A stretch of DNA of 64,000 bases from Enterovibrio sp051650965 (GCA_051650965.1 JBOFRL010000023.1:62001-126000); one strand, 5' to 3'; numbered from the stretch's first letter, positions 32,522 through 42,068 are shown. Translations and numbers: made by a program. The notes: generated by a model from the letters alone, not told the origin.

Positions 32522-33244
32522 ATGAATCAAGTGTATGTGATCAGCCTGCTTCGCAGCGAAGCGCGCCGTCAAACTATTAGCCATGAATTACAAAAACAAG
32601 GGATCGCCTTTGAATTTTTTGACGCCATCGATGGCCGAAAAGAGCTGCCGATGCTGGCGCAAGATTATGATCATCACAAGCGGCTTTGGCTCACCAGCGG
32701 CAAGATGCCAAGCAGCGGAGAACTTGGCTGCTATGCAAGCCACTTCACACTATGGCTTAAGTGCCTTGAGCTTGGTAAGCCTATCATTATTCTTGAGGAT
32801 GATATTGAGTTAAATGATGGAGCGCAGGAGATTGTGGCACTGGCATTAGAAAAAGTTATGCAGTATGATTTTTTGCGTTTAGAGCGCATTTTGCCAGATT
32901 GCGCATCGAAAATTGTCGAAAAACAGCAAAATTATCAAATTAGCTTACTCAAAGATAATTATGGCTTAGCCGCTGCTTATGCCATCTCGCCGCGCGCCGC
33001 CGCCAAGTTAATTAAACACCGCTGGTGTATGCCGGTAGACTGTTTTATTGGCGCAAATTATATTCACAAACAGTTGTCATACCAAATGACACCTTATTTA
33101 AGAAAAGATAATATCGCTATCCATGAAACAACCATTCAAGATGAAGCGGTTTCAAACACACCTCTGTATAGAAAACCATCGCGCGAATGTTATTCACTGT
33201 ATAAAAAAATCAGGCTGCATATTGCGTTTATGAAAAATAGATAA
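32522..33244 (+). CDS. Glycosyltransferase family 25 (LPS/lipooligosaccharide type)
   Basis: 240-aa GT25 enzyme, cytoplasmic, likely adding a hexose to lipopolysaccharide. The N-terminus MNQVYVISLLRSEARRQTIS and FEFFDAIDGRKELP are typical; GELGCYASHFTLWLKCLELG is the donor-site region and LEDDIELND (about 96-104) the acidic metal motif. It is followed by an O-antigen-ligase-like gene after 55 bases. Both genes are more AT-rich than the flanking aroC and prmB, which suggests acquisition. Confidence 0.9.
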   Translation: MNQVYVISLLRSEARRQTISHELQKQGIAFEFFDAIDGRKELPMLAQDYDHHKRLWLTSGKMPSSGELGCYASHFTLWLKCLELGKPIIILEDDIELNDGAQEIVALALEKVMQYDFLRLERILPDCASKIVEKQQNYQISLLKDNYGLAAAYAISPRAAAKLIKHRWCMPVDCFIGANYIHKQLSYQMTPYLRKDNIAIHETTIQDEAVSNTPLYRKPSRECYSLYKKIRLHIAFMKNR

Positions 33245-33299
33245 GCTTAAAACGCAAAGCCAATACCACTAGTTTAAAAAAGGATTTGAAAGGATCTCA

Positions 33300-34523
33300 A
33301 TGAATAACTATTCCAACACAGTCGCACATTTATTTAATAGGCTAATAAATAAAAAAGAACTTGAAAGGCTGTTTTTACTCAGCCCATTAATTATATTGTT
33401 TTTTCTCGTGTACAACGTAGAAAATACTAAGTGGCTCGTTTCGCGCGCCATTATAGTGACAGTTCTGTATTGCCTCTATTTTTATCGTGATACTGTGAAA
33501 AAGAATTGGAATAATGTTGCAGTGAGATTGCCTTTTCTTGCGAGCTGCGCACTTTTTTTATATTTTACCGCGCTTCACTTCTATCGTCAGGATGAGTTTG
33601 ATTTTGCTAGCATTTTGCTCTTAGGCAATATCTATTTACTGTGCATCCCCTGGCGCAAGATTGGTCAACCCCCTATTGCAGGATTAATAGGGGTTGCCGC
33701 TATTTTTTGCGGAATCAACGCTTTGCATGAATTTTATGTACTTAATATTTATCGTGTAGGCGTTGTTACAAATCCGATCACTTTTGCACTATTTTGTGGC
33801 TCACTATCACTCGCCTGCTTTTCTCTTTCACTGACAAATAAAAACAATAAGAAATTAATGCTATTTCTTATAGCCGGCACTATTTTTAGTTTTTTTGCTG
33901 TGATATTAACCAGTGTGCGCGGGATCATTATTTTCTTGCCGATACTATTTATCGCGCTATCATTGAAACATTTTGCAGCTCAAGCACGCCACCACTTAGC
34001 TATTTTTGCAAGTTTGGTAATTATTTTTTCCTGTAGCTATTTAATTTTCCAACAACAAATAGAGAATAGAATTTTAGATACGCGGCGTGAAATAGCGGCG
34101 ATTCAACAAGGAAATCTCACAACCTCTTTTGGTATTAGGCTCAATTTATGGCAGCATGGCATCGAAATGGGTAATAGCAACCCGTTAATTGGTGCTGGAG
34201 AGAAGAAAGTTTTAGACTCCATTTATGCTCTTCCAAGAGCCTTTCATCAAAATCATTTGCATAATCTGTATATCGATACCTACGCACGCTATGGCATCTT
34301 AGGTCTGCTATTATTAGCCGCTTGGCTTCTCTCTTTTGCCGCGACAATAAAAAAAGAGCAAACCCTAATAATCCAATTTAAGCCGCTTAAAACAACACTG
34401 CTTTTGCTATTTTTAAGCGCGGGATTAACAGACTACCCGTTCTTTCATACACATATCATCATGTTTTTTATGCTGCTATTTAAAATCATCTCGGTGTATG
34501 AAGAAGAGAATAATGCTGATTAA
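33300..34523 (+). CDS. O-antigen ligase/polymerase-like membrane protein (Wzy_C)
   Basis: 407-aa inner-membrane protein with about 11-12 predicted spans. The large periplasmic loop near residues 260-335 (TTSFGIRLNLWQHGIEMGNS, then HQNHLHNLYIDTYARYGILG) carries the NxHN-like pattern of the WaaL/Wzy_C family. In that family this loop contacts the lipid-linked glycan. It follows the GT25 gene on the same strand. WaaL and Wzy cannot be separated by eye; a ligase fits better next to a core-type transferase. Confidence 0.85.
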   Translation: MNNYSNTVAHLFNRLINKKELERLFLLSPLIILFFLVYNVENTKWLVSRAIIVTVLYCLYFYRDTVKKNWNNVAVRLPFLASCALFLYFTALHFYRQDEFDFASILLLGNIYLLCIPWRKIGQPPIAGLIGVAAIFCGINALHEFYVLNIYRVGVVTNPITFALFCGSLSLACFSLSLTNKNNKKLMLFLIAGTIFSFFAVILTSVRGIIIFLPILFIALSLKHFAAQARHHLAIFASLVIIFSCSYLIFQQQIENRILDTRREIAAIQQGNLTTSFGIRLNLWQHGIEMGNSNPLIGAGEKKVLDSIYALPRAFHQNHLHNLYIDTYARYGILGLLLLAAWLLSFAATIKKEQTLIIQFKPLKTTLLLLFLSAGLTDYPFFHTHIIMFFMLLFKIISVYEEENNAD

Positions 34524-34525
34524 CG

Positions 34526-34551
34526 AATAAAGCGGCACATGCCGCTTTATT
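34526..34551. terminator. Bidirectional terminator between ligase-like gene and prmB
   Basis: AATAAAGCGGCA (34526-34537) and TGCCGCTTTATT (34540-34551) form a near-perfect hairpin with AT-rich ends serving both convergent genes. Confidence 0.85.
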
Positions 34552-34563
34552 ATTGAGCCAATT

Positions 34564-35496
34564 TTAGTTTTTATAAATTGCAAACTGCTCTGCAATATTG
34601 GCTAAATCGGCTTTAGTGATCATGAACACGCCATGCCCACCGTGCTCAAACTCAAGCCAAGTGATCGGCAGCGTGGGATACTGCTGCTGCATGTGCACCA
34701 TCGAATTACCCACTTCGCAGATCAGCACGCCATTTGGCGTTAGAAAATCCGCCGCGCGCGCCAAGATCCTGCGCACCAACTTTAAGCCGTCACTGCCAGC
34801 GGCTAAACCTAGCTCTGGCTCGTGCTTAAATTCAGCCGGCAGCGACGACATATCCTCTTCGTCAACATACGGCGGATTGGTCACGATCAAATCGTATTGC
34901 ACATCGCCAAGATCATTAAACAGATCAGAGCGAATTGGGAAAACCTGATGCGCCACGTCATGCTTGGTGACATTCACTTCCGCCACTTGCAATGCGTCCG
35001 CGGAAATATCAACCAGATCCACCTGCGCCTCAGGGAAAGCATAGGCGCACGCAATACCGATGCAGCCGCTGCCCGTACAAAGGTCCAAAATGCGCTTGGG
35101 CGCCGCGTGCAGCATTGGCGCAAAATCATTGCGAATAAGCTCCGCTATCGGCGAACGAGGCACCAGCACGCGCTCATCAACAAAAAATTCCAGATCACAA
35201 AAATAAGCTCGATTAGTCAGATAAGGCACCGGCACATTTTCGTTGATGCGCTGTAAAACGCGCTCAACAATGCGCTGGCGCTCGCTGGTTGTCAGGCGCG
35301 AGTTGCACAGTTTGCTGTCAAGATCGATAGGCAAATACAGCGTAGGCAGGATCAGATGCACCGCTTCATCCCACGCATTGTCCGTGCCATGTCCATAAAA
35401 CAGCTGCGCAGCATTAAAACGGCTCATCGCCCAACGCAGCATATCTTGCAACGTGCTCATTTCATTGATCACTTCATTAACAATGATTTTAGTCAC
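34564..35496 (-). CDS. prmB: Ribosomal protein uL3 glutamine methyltransferase PrmB
   Basis: SAM-dependent methyltransferase of the N5-glutamine class acting on ribosomal protein L3. I chose the GTG at 35496: GGAG lies 6 bases upstream, and the product is then 310 aa, the same as E. coli, beginning TKIIVNEVINEMSTLQDMLR. The SAM loop is LDLCTGSGCIGIACAYAFPE and the catalytic motif VTNPPYVDEEDM. The frame is open 26 codons further upstream. It is divergent from smrB. Confidence 0.96.
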   Translation of the reverse strand: MTKIIVNEVINEMSTLQDMLRWAMSRFNAAQLFYGHGTDNAWDEAVHLILPTLYLPIDLDSKLCNSRLTTSERQRIVERVLQRINENVPVPYLTNRAYFCDLEFFVDERVLVPRSPIAELIRNDFAPMLHAAPKRILDLCTGSGCIGIACAYAFPEAQVDLVDISADALQVAEVNVTKHDVAHQVFPIRSDLFNDLGDVQYDLIVTNPPYVDEEDMSSLPAEFKHEPELGLAAGSDGLKLVRRILARAADFLTPNGVLICEVGNSMVHMQQQYPTLPITWLEFEHGGHGVFMITKADLANIAEQFAIYKN

Positions 35497-35701
35497 AACG
35501 TTCTCCAATATTAATTTGACGCTTAAATCGATATAATAAAAATATTGCACGCAACGCCGGCTAAAAGTAGCCACTTATTGTAGAAAAAAACCAATTTGCG
35601 AGCATTTGTCAGCATAATATCATGCATTTTATAAAACGATGCGGTCAAGCAAGCAACTTACGCTGCAGACGGCCTTTTTGTCATTAACGGATGCGACCAC
35701 T

Positions 35702-36247
35702 ATGAAAAATGAAAAGCCTTGTTTAAGCAGCGAGCTTGCTCTTTTTCACGATGAGATGCGCGGTGTAAAAAAGTTTTCGCATGACACCATTGTTCATCCT
35801 CGGCAACCTAAGAAAATAGCGAAACAAAAACAAGCAGTTGCAACAATAAAAAATCATGAATTTCATTTTTCGGATGAATACGAGCCGCAGCTTAACGAAG
35901 AAGGGCCTGTGCGTTATGCGCGCGCAGACGTCTCTAAATATGTGATAAAAAGCTTGCGCCGCGGCGATCATCCGCCGGAAATTGAGCTGGATCTGCACGG
36001 GCTAACGCAGCAGCAGGCCAAACGCGAGCTGGCGGCGCTTATCGTCACTTGCATCAAAAAGAATATCGATTGCGCCTGCGTCATGCATGGGATAGGCAAG
36101 CACATACTCAAGCAAAAAACGCCGCTGTGGCTTGCGCAGCATCCCGATGTGTTAGCGTTTCATCAAGCGCCGCGTGAATACGGCGGACAAGCGGCGCTTT
36201 TGGTGTTGATTGATTTACCTGACAATCCGCATGTTGCGCGGCGATAG
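35702..36247 (+). CDS. smrB: Ribosome rescue endonuclease SmrB
   Basis: Smr-domain nuclease that cleaves mRNA at collided ribosomes. 181 aa (E. coli 183) from the ATG at 35702, where MKNEKPCLSSELALFHDEMR aligns with E. coli; the earlier in-frame ATG at 35639 is unlike the family. The Smr domain has DLHGLTQQQAKREL and the HGIGKHILKQKTPLWL motif. It is divergent from prmB and convergent with sixA. Confidence 0.95.
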   Translation: MKNEKPCLSSELALFHDEMRGVKKFSHDTIVHPRQPKKIAKQKQAVATIKNHEFHFSDEYEPQLNEEGPVRYARADVSKYVIKSLRRGDHPPEIELDLHGLTQQQAKRELAALIVTCIKKNIDCACVMHGIGKHILKQKTPLWLAQHPDVLAFHQAPREYGGQAALLVLIDLPDNPHVARR

Positions 36248-36279
36248 CTAAAACCAGCCGCGCCTTTTGTGGCAAGCGA

Positions 36280-36759
36280 TCACAAACGCTCTGGCGCCTG
36301 CAGCCAGCACAAACTGGCGCGCTCAAGCTTGCCATTTAACTCAATTTTCGCCATCGCGCCGGTGGTGAACGCGAGAGAGTTTGGTTCGTTTAGCAGCTCG
36401 CTCACCAAATAATTCACCAGCGGAAGATGAGAAATTACCAGCACCTGCGACAAATTTTCCAGCTCGATGACGGCGCGCAAATAGTCGGCAACTTGCTCGC
36501 TGTGGCCGTAAGGCGTCAGGCCCGCTTCAATATTCACTTTCGCTTTGCTCTGCAAATAAGGCGCGCAGGCCTGCCAAGTTTGCTGCGCGCGCAGATAGGG
36601 GCTCACCAGCACCCAATCCAGCCGCTGCTCACCAAGCTGTGACGCGAGCCATTCACCCATTTTTTGTGCTTGCGATACGCCGCGCTCCGTGAGCGGACGG
36701 GCCGCATCTTCACTCGCTAACAACTTCGCATCGCCGTGGCGCATAATATAAATATTCAT
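36280..36759 (-). CDS. sixA: Phosphohistidine phosphatase SixA
   Basis: Histidine-phosphatase-superfamily enzyme that removes phosphate from histidine in phosphotransfer proteins, reported for ArcB and the nitrogen PTS. 159 aa. The active-site motif MRHGDA places the catalytic His at residue 8. ERGVSQAQKMGEWL and LVISHLPLVNYLVSELL, with the second histidine, follow. ATG at 36759; a TTG immediately before is also in frame. It lies between smrB and fliN. Confidence 0.93.
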   Translation of the reverse strand: MNIYIMRHGDAKLLASEDAARPLTERGVSQAQKMGEWLASQLGEQRLDWVLVSPYLRAQQTWQACAPYLQSKAKVNIEAGLTPYGHSEQVADYLRAVIELENLSQVLVISHLPLVNYLVSELLNEPNSLAFTTGAMAKIELNGKLERASLCWLQAPERL

Positions 36760-36837
36760 CAAAAATCAACGTGACTAAATAAATTTAACGATAAAAATCA
36801 AACTGATAATGCGGCTATTGGTAACAAAGCGCAACCG

Positions 36838-37194
36838 TTAGCGCAACTTTTTAATGCGCTCATTTTGGCTGATCACGTCGGTCAGGCGAATACCAAATTT
36901 ATCGTTCACCACCACCACCTCGCCGTGGGCAATCAAGGTGCCATTCACCAGCACGTCGAGCGGCTCGCCAGCTAAGCGATCGAGCTCGACCACCGCGCCT
37001 TGGTTGAGCTGCAGCAAATTGCGGATGTTGATGTTAGCGCGCCCCACTTCAAGCGAAATGGTCACCGGAATATCTAAAATCGTATCAAGTTTATTTTGCT
37101 CGGCAGCGCTTAACGGCACCGAATCATCGCTCAGCTCTTCAAACGGCGCACGCGTTACATCGCTTTGAATATTATCTTTTTTTTGCTCTTCCAT
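36838..37194 (-). CDS. fliN: Flagellar motor switch protein FliN
   Basis: C-ring component, 118 aa. The SpoA domain reads ILDIPVTISLEVGRANINIR, LLQLNQGAVVELDRLAGEPL and DVLVNGTLIAHGEVVVVNDK. AGGGG lies 7 bases before the ATG at 37194. It is the last gene of the fliE-to-fliN operon in this window; the export genes that normally follow (fliOPQR) are replaced by sixA. Confidence 0.96.
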   Translation of the reverse strand: MEEQKKDNIQSDVTRAPFEELSDDSVPLSAAEQNKLDTILDIPVTISLEVGRANINIRNLLQLNQGAVVELDRLAGEPLDVLVNGTLIAHGEVVVVNDKFGIRLTDVISQNERIKKLR

Positions 37195-37223
37195 CACTGC
37201 ACCCCTTTCGTCACTTAACTCGG

Positions 37224-38288
37224 TTATAGACTGCCCGCAATTTTGTTTTCCAGCGCCAACAACTCTTCATCATTGAGCAGCGTAATATCGCTCGTCATCA
37301 CTTCTGGCCGTTTGATCTTCTCAGTGATCTTAAGCGCCCGATTTTTGTTACTTTGCCCAAGCTTCGCGCGATAAGTCGGAAGCTCTTCAACATAAACAAT
37401 GCACGTGTCGGGCATGTTGATGGGAATGATGTCCCCCGCTTGCAGCTCCATCAGATCGCGCAGCGTGAGCGTTGTTTGCAGTAATTTGGCCGAAATATCG
37501 ACATCCACGCCCATAATTTCATCGCGCAGCGCACTCGACCAGCGCAGATCGGCATCTTGCCGGTCACTCTGAATACCCGCATCGAGCAGCTCGCGGATAG
37601 GCTCCACCATCGAATACGGCATCACCAGATGAAAATCGCCGCCGCCGCCTTCTAAATCAATGTGAAAGGAGCTGACAATGATCACCTCAGTCGGGCCGAC
37701 AATGTTGGCCATCGCAGGGTTAATTTCCGAATCGAGATATTCAAACGCCGCTTTCATCACCGGCGACCAAGACTCGCGATAATCTTCAAAAATCAGCCTC
37801 AGCAGCATCTGGATCACGCGCCGCTCGGTCGGGGTAAACTCGCGCCCTTCAATGCGCGTTTTGTAGCGGCCGTCGCCACCAAAAAAGTTTTCCACCAAGC
37901 TAAACACCAGCTTCGCTTCCATCGTGATCAGCGCCGTCCCTTTAAGCGGACGAAAGCGCACCATGTTCAAGCTGGTAGGGACAAACAAGGTATTTTGGTA
38001 TTCACCAAATTTGACCATTTGCACGCCATTTATCGACACTTCGGCCGGTTTTCGCAGCATATTGAACAAACTGATCCGCATGTGCCGAGCAAAACGCTCA
38101 TTAATAAGCTCAAGCGTCGGCATGCGCCCACGCACAATGCGGTCTTGCGACGAGAAATCAAAGGACGAGATGACGCGATCGCTAGCGGCCTGCTCTTCGC
38201 TTGGCGCCTCATCTAGAGCCTGCTCTCCCTCACCTACGCCACCTTTTAATAAGGCATCAATTTCATCTTGACTTAGCAGCTCAGACAC
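37224..38288 (-). CDS. fliM: Flagellar motor switch protein FliM
   Basis: C-ring protein that binds phosphorylated CheY. 354 aa. The N-terminal CheY-binding peptide LSQDEIDALLKG is intact, the CheC-like middle domain has GRMPTLELINERFARHMRIS and the C-terminal SpoA domain AKLLQTTLTLRDLMELQAGD. It starts at GTG 38288 with AGGTG upstream, 7 bases after fliL. Confidence 0.97.
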   Translation of the reverse strand: MSELLSQDEIDALLKGGVGEGEQALDEAPSEEQAASDRVISSFDFSSQDRIVRGRMPTLELINERFARHMRISLFNMLRKPAEVSINGVQMVKFGEYQNTLFVPTSLNMVRFRPLKGTALITMEAKLVFSLVENFFGGDGRYKTRIEGREFTPTERRVIQMLLRLIFEDYRESWSPVMKAAFEYLDSEINPAMANIVGPTEVIIVSSFHIDLEGGGGDFHLVMPYSMVEPIRELLDAGIQSDRQDADLRWSSALRDEIMGVDVDISAKLLQTTLTLRDLMELQAGDIIPINMPDTCIVYVEELPTYRAKLGQSNKNRALKITEKIKRPEVMTSDITLLNDEELLALENKIAGSL

Positions 38289-38295
38289 ATTTCAC

Positions 38296-38793
38296 CTATT
38301 GCATAACAAAATCAGTAAAGAGGACTTTCTCGACCACGGGTTGCTCTACCATGCGTATTAGCTCGCTTTGCACCCGCTCAAGCACGCGCGCGCGCAGCTC
38401 AGCTTGGCCATTTGCCGAGCGCAGCTGCTCAACAGTGCCAAGCGCAAGCTCCGAGCTGATAGCATGCTCAATCAAAACAAGGTGATCTTTGGCCAGCTTT
38501 TCATTCTCTTCGCCGCGCACCATTAAGCGCACACTCACTTGGGCCATGCGCTGCTGTTTTTCACCCTGTACATTGAAAATAAAGGGGACTGGGTAGGCGA
38601 TGTAGAGCGCCTGCTCATCTTTGCCCGACTTGGCGTTTTGCGGATCTTGCTGCTCGCTTGAGCTTGAGCCACTGCTAAACCAATAAAACGCCCCGCCACC
38701 CAACGCGCAAATAAGCACCACCGCGATGATGCCAATCACTATCCATTTCTTTTTACCACCCGCGGCAGGCTCTACCGATTTTTCATTGCTCAT
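38296..38793 (-). CDS. fliL: Flagellar basal body-associated protein FliL
   Basis: 165-aa single-span protein that supports stator function. A short cytoplasmic basic lead (GGKKK) is followed by one span (IVIGIIAVVLICALGGGAFY) and a periplasmic domain with YIAYPVPFIFNVQGEKQQRM and the C-terminal VEQPVVEKVLFTDFVMQ. It sits between fliK and fliM as in other operons. Confidence 0.95.
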   Translation of the reverse strand: MSNEKSVEPAAGGKKKWIVIGIIAVVLICALGGGAFYWFSSGSSSSEQQDPQNAKSGKDEQALYIAYPVPFIFNVQGEKQQRMAQVSVRLMVRGEENEKLAKDHLVLIEHAISSELALGTVEQLRSANGQAELRARVLERVQSELIRMVEQPVVEKVLFTDFVMQ

Positions 38794-38811
38794 CTCACGT
38801 TGCCCCTTTTG

Positions 38812-40200
38812 CTAAGCGTAATAGTCTATGCCATCGGCCGATTTGCTGATCGAAAGCAGGTGTCCTGCGGGCGCCACTTCCGCGCCTTGCTCAGCTTGCC
38901 CCTCGCCATCAAGATGCGCATGACCTTGCTGGCGCGTAAAATTGCCAGAAAATTGACTCTGTTGCTGATGACTCTCTTGCTGCACCGACGACTGTGCAAG
39001 CTGCAAACCTTGCTGCTGCAACATCTCGCGCAGCCTTGGCAGCGCGTGCTCGAGCATCTCTTTTGCCGCCTGATTGCTCACCGTAAATTGCACCGATGCG
39101 TTATCGTTGTGCATCGATAATTTGATCTGCAGCCGCCCAAGCTCTGGCGGATCAAGGCGAATATCGACCTGCTTTAAATTTTTCGACAGCATTAAATTGA
39201 TGCGCTCGTTGAGCTCTTCGGCTGCTTGCGCTTGCTGCTGTGGATCAATCTGTAATGGCGCACTCACTTGAGCCACCTGCATATTGGCCAGCGGCGAAGC
39301 GGGCTGCGCCCCAAGTGCGGCGCGCAGCGATGAAGCAAAGTCCTGCGGCTTTGGCGCTTCAGCGGCAAGCTCATTTAATGATTGCAGCGACTCCAAATCT
39401 AAAATTTCTACAGACGACGGCGCAGGCGCTTCGTCAGGCGATGACTTTGCTAACAGCAAACTTTGCAGCGCCGGTGGTGGAGCGTTCACCTGCGCCTCAG
39501 CGGCCGTCGTTTTAGCCGCTACCGCTTGTCCTGCAAGCTCTGCAGGCGATAATTTTTGCTGCGGCGACAGCGTGCCGGCCATGCCAATTTGCTGGGTGAC
39601 TAGCAGCAGCTCTTCGTCGGTCGGCGCGCTCAGTTCTTCTTCAGCACTTTCTTCATTTTGCAGCAGAGCTGACTGCTCAAGTGGCATGGCGACCGGCACA
39701 TTATTACCGCTTGGTATGACAATTTGCGCTGCAAGCTCTGTCTCTAGATCTGTCTCTTGCTTGGTTTCTTTGGCACTCGGCGTCTCTTGCGCCGGCGTAA
39801 TGAACTGCGCCATCAACGCGCTGAGCGCGCTATCTTTTTCATCGATCTGATCTTTTGCGATTTCAAGTACGAGGTCTTGCGCGTCACCGGCCGCCTCATC
39901 CACTTGAGCTACTTGCTCGGTTTGCGGTGCAAGCTCTGCTGACGCCGCCTCTGTGGCCGGCTTGTCACTTTTGCTCGCATCCGTTTTTTTCTTTTCCGCC
40001 GCAGGCTCACTTTGCGCATTTTTTGCCGCCGTTTTTTTGTCGGCCGCCGCAAGCTTCTCTTTCATGTGCGCAGAAAAATCACTTTTGTTGTTGCCCGCCT
40101 TTTCCGCCGCTCTCTTGTGATCGGCAGGCTCGGCTTTAGGCGCGCTCACCTTGTTTTTTTGAGTTGATAATGAAAGCAGTACGCGGTTTTGATCCATCAT
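38812..40200 (-). CDS. fliK: Flagellar hook-length control protein FliK
   Basis: Secreted molecular ruler that ends hook growth. 462 aa. The N-terminal two thirds are Ala/Lys/Glu/Gln-rich and probably disordered. The C-terminal hook-length domain is clear: VDIRLDPPELGRLQIKLSMH, QFTVSNQAAKEMLEHALPRL and LREMLQQQGLQLAQSSV. Two start ATGs are adjacent (40200 and 40197). Confidence 0.92.
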   Translation of the reverse strand: MMDQNRVLLSLSTQKNKVSAPKAEPADHKRAAEKAGNNKSDFSAHMKEKLAAADKKTAAKNAQSEPAAEKKKTDASKSDKPATEAASAELAPQTEQVAQVDEAAGDAQDLVLEIAKDQIDEKDSALSALMAQFITPAQETPSAKETKQETDLETELAAQIVIPSGNNVPVAMPLEQSALLQNEESAEEELSAPTDEELLLVTQQIGMAGTLSPQQKLSPAELAGQAVAAKTTAAEAQVNAPPPALQSLLLAKSSPDEAPAPSSVEILDLESLQSLNELAAEAPKPQDFASSLRAALGAQPASPLANMQVAQVSAPLQIDPQQQAQAAEELNERINLMLSKNLKQVDIRLDPPELGRLQIKLSMHNDNASVQFTVSNQAAKEMLEHALPRLREMLQQQGLQLAQSSVQQESHQQQSQFSGNFTRQQGHAHLDGEGQAEQGAEVAPAGHLLSISKSADGIDYYA

Positions 40201-40276
40201 GGCAATGTCACTTTGCAGGCAAAAATCAAGGTATATGAAGCAAATACTATGCCATCAATCGTGTAACGCGGTGGCG

Positions 40277-40723
40277 CTAGCGTTGCTTTGGCCGACGATT
40301 AAATGCAATGCTGGCAAACTCATCATGCAAACGCTGCTCGCGCTTTGCCGCGATCAGCTGCGCTTCGGTGCGCCGCTTCTCAAGCAGCCACTCTAGCGAG
40401 TGCCTTTTCTCGCGCGACTTTTGCCAGCTAGCCTGCGAGCGCTCGAGATTTTTCTCAAACTTTTGCGCGGCTAAGCGCTGCTTGCTCAGCAGTTCGTCTA
40501 AATGAGTAACAAAACGATTAATGTGGCCATAATTGCTCGCGCTTAAGCCCTGCAGGCCGCGGTCGGTGAGCTGTTTGACATATTCAAGGCGGTAATTTTC
40601 TAGCTGCGCAACCTGCAGATAGTGCTCTTGCAACTGATTTTGCGCTGCAACCAGCGCTAACTGCGCTTTGCGCTCGGCTTGTTTAGCCTGATCCAGCAAT
40701 AACGATAACGTTTCATTACTCAT
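40277..40723 (-). CDS. fliJ: Flagellar export protein FliJ
   Basis: 148-aa coiled-coil protein of the export ATPase complex. Rich in Gln, Leu, Lys and Glu with LLDQAKQAERKAQLALVAAQ at the N-terminus and RLAAQKFEKNLERSQASWQK in the middle. FliJ diverges strongly in sequence; the assignment relies on size, coiled-coil character and its position between fliI and fliK. Confidence 0.88.
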   Translation of the reverse strand: MSNETLSLLLDQAKQAERKAQLALVAAQNQLQEHYLQVAQLENYRLEYVKQLTDRGLQGLSASNYGHINRFVTHLDELLSKQRLAAQKFEKNLERSQASWQKSREKRHSLEWLLEKRRTEAQLIAAKREQRLHDEFASIAFNRRPKQR

Positions 40724-40733
40724 GAGTGCTCAC

Positions 40734-42068
40734 CTACTGCAAAACAGAACGCAACATATTGACGCACATATCAAACGAGACCACTTCGCGCATATCTTGC
40801 TGCAAATAGGCGTCAAGTTTGGGCTTAAGGCTAAACGCCTGATCGATGCTGCTGTCAGAGCCAGCTTTATAAGCGCCGATGGCCACCAGATCTTGATTTT
40901 TACGACAAATTGCCAGAACTTGCCGCGTGACTCGCGACATCAGCATATGTTCAGAATTGACGATATTAGGCATCACTCGGCTCACCGAGCGCTCCACATC
41001 GATTGCCGGATAAATCCCCGCATCCGCCATTTCGCGTGACAAAACAATGTGCCCATCCAAAATCGCACGCGCCGCATCCGCTATCGGATCTTGCAGATCG
41101 TCCCCTTCAGCGAGTACGGTAAAAAACGCGGTGATCGAGCCTTGCCCCTTGCAGCCGTTTCCGGCGCGCTCCACCAAAGCCGGCAACTTAGCAAAAACTG
41201 ACGGCGGATAGCCTTTCGTCGCGGGCGGCTCGCCGATAGAGAGCGCAATTTCGCGCTGCGCCTGCGCAAAGCGCGTCAGCGAGTCCATCAGCAGCAAGAC
41301 ATCAAGTCCTTGATCGCGATAATATTCAGCAATCGTTAACGCGGTGTAGCACCCTTTAAGCCGCATCAAAGGCGAAGCGTCAGCGGGCGCAGCAATGACA
41401 ACCGAGCGCTCGCGCCCCTCTTTACCCAAAATTTCATCAATAAATTCTTTAACTTCGCGGCCACGCTCGCCGATCAGCCCCACTACGACCACTTGCGCGG
41501 TTGTGCCGCGCGTCATCATGCCAAGGGTGACCGACTTACCCACGCCGGAGCCGGCAAAAAGGCCGATCCGCTGCCCCTTGCCCACCGTAAGAAGGCCGTT
41601 GATCGCTTTGATCCCGACATCAAGTGGCGTATCAATTGGGTCGCGCGCCAACGGGTTTATCGCCGCAGGTGTGAGCGGCGCGCTCTGCTCGGTAAAAATC
41701 GGGCCAAGATCGTCAAGCGGTTTGCCGACGCCATCAATTACGCGGCCAAGCAGCTCAAAGCCAACCGGTACGCCTTGCTCGTCATCAAGCGGCGTCACCA
41801 GCGCCCCTGGCAACACGCCTGTCAGCGGCTCGCTGGGCATTAAATAAAGCACGTCGTTAGAAAAACCGACAACCTCAGCGCAGATAGGGCCGCTGCTCGT
41901 TTCAATTTTGCAGATACTGCCAACGCCCGCGCGGCAGCCCACCGCCTCTAACGTCAATCCCACGACGCGAATAAGCCGCCCTGAAACAACGGGGCGACGC
42001 TCAAGTCTGTCAAATTTGAGTTCAGCTAATGTTTCACTTAGCGTCATGATTTTGCTCATCTTGCTCAA
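40734..42068 (-). CDS. fliI: Flagellum-specific ATPase FliI
   Basis: Hexameric ATPase of the flagellar export apparatus. 444 aa. Walker A is AGSGVGKS at 172-179, preceded by the family's DVGIKAINGLLTVGKGQR. Walker B is LDVLLLMDSLTRFAQAQREI and GSITAFFTVLAEGDDLQDPI follows. Three in-frame ATGs (42068, 42059, 42047) compete; all overlap the fliH end, so translation is coupled. Confidence 0.97.
   Translation of the reverse strand: MSKMSKIMTLSETLAELKFDRLERRPVVSGRLIRVVGLTLEAVGCRAGVGSICKIETSSGPICAEVVGFSNDVLYLMPSEPLTGVLPGALVTPLDDEQGVPVGFELLGRVIDGVGKPLDDLGPIFTEQSAPLTPAAINPLARDPIDTPLDVGIKAINGLLTVGKGQRIGLFAGSGVGKSVTLGMMTRGTTAQVVVVGLIGERGREVKEFIDEILGKEGRERSVVIAAPADASPLMRLKGCYTALTIAEYYRDQGLDVLLLMDSLTRFAQAQREIALSIGEPPATKGYPPSVFAKLPALVERAGNGCKGQGSITAFFTVLAEGDDLQDPIADAARAILDGHIVLSREMADAGIYPAIDVERSVSRVMPNIVNSEHMLMSRVTRQVLAICRKNQDLVAIGAYKAGSDSSIDQAFSLKPKLDAYLQQDMREVVSFDMCVNMLRSVLQ

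Noticed and set aside
37662..38216. 184-codon plus-strand frame
   Set aside because: Antisense to fliM, which is complete and family-like.
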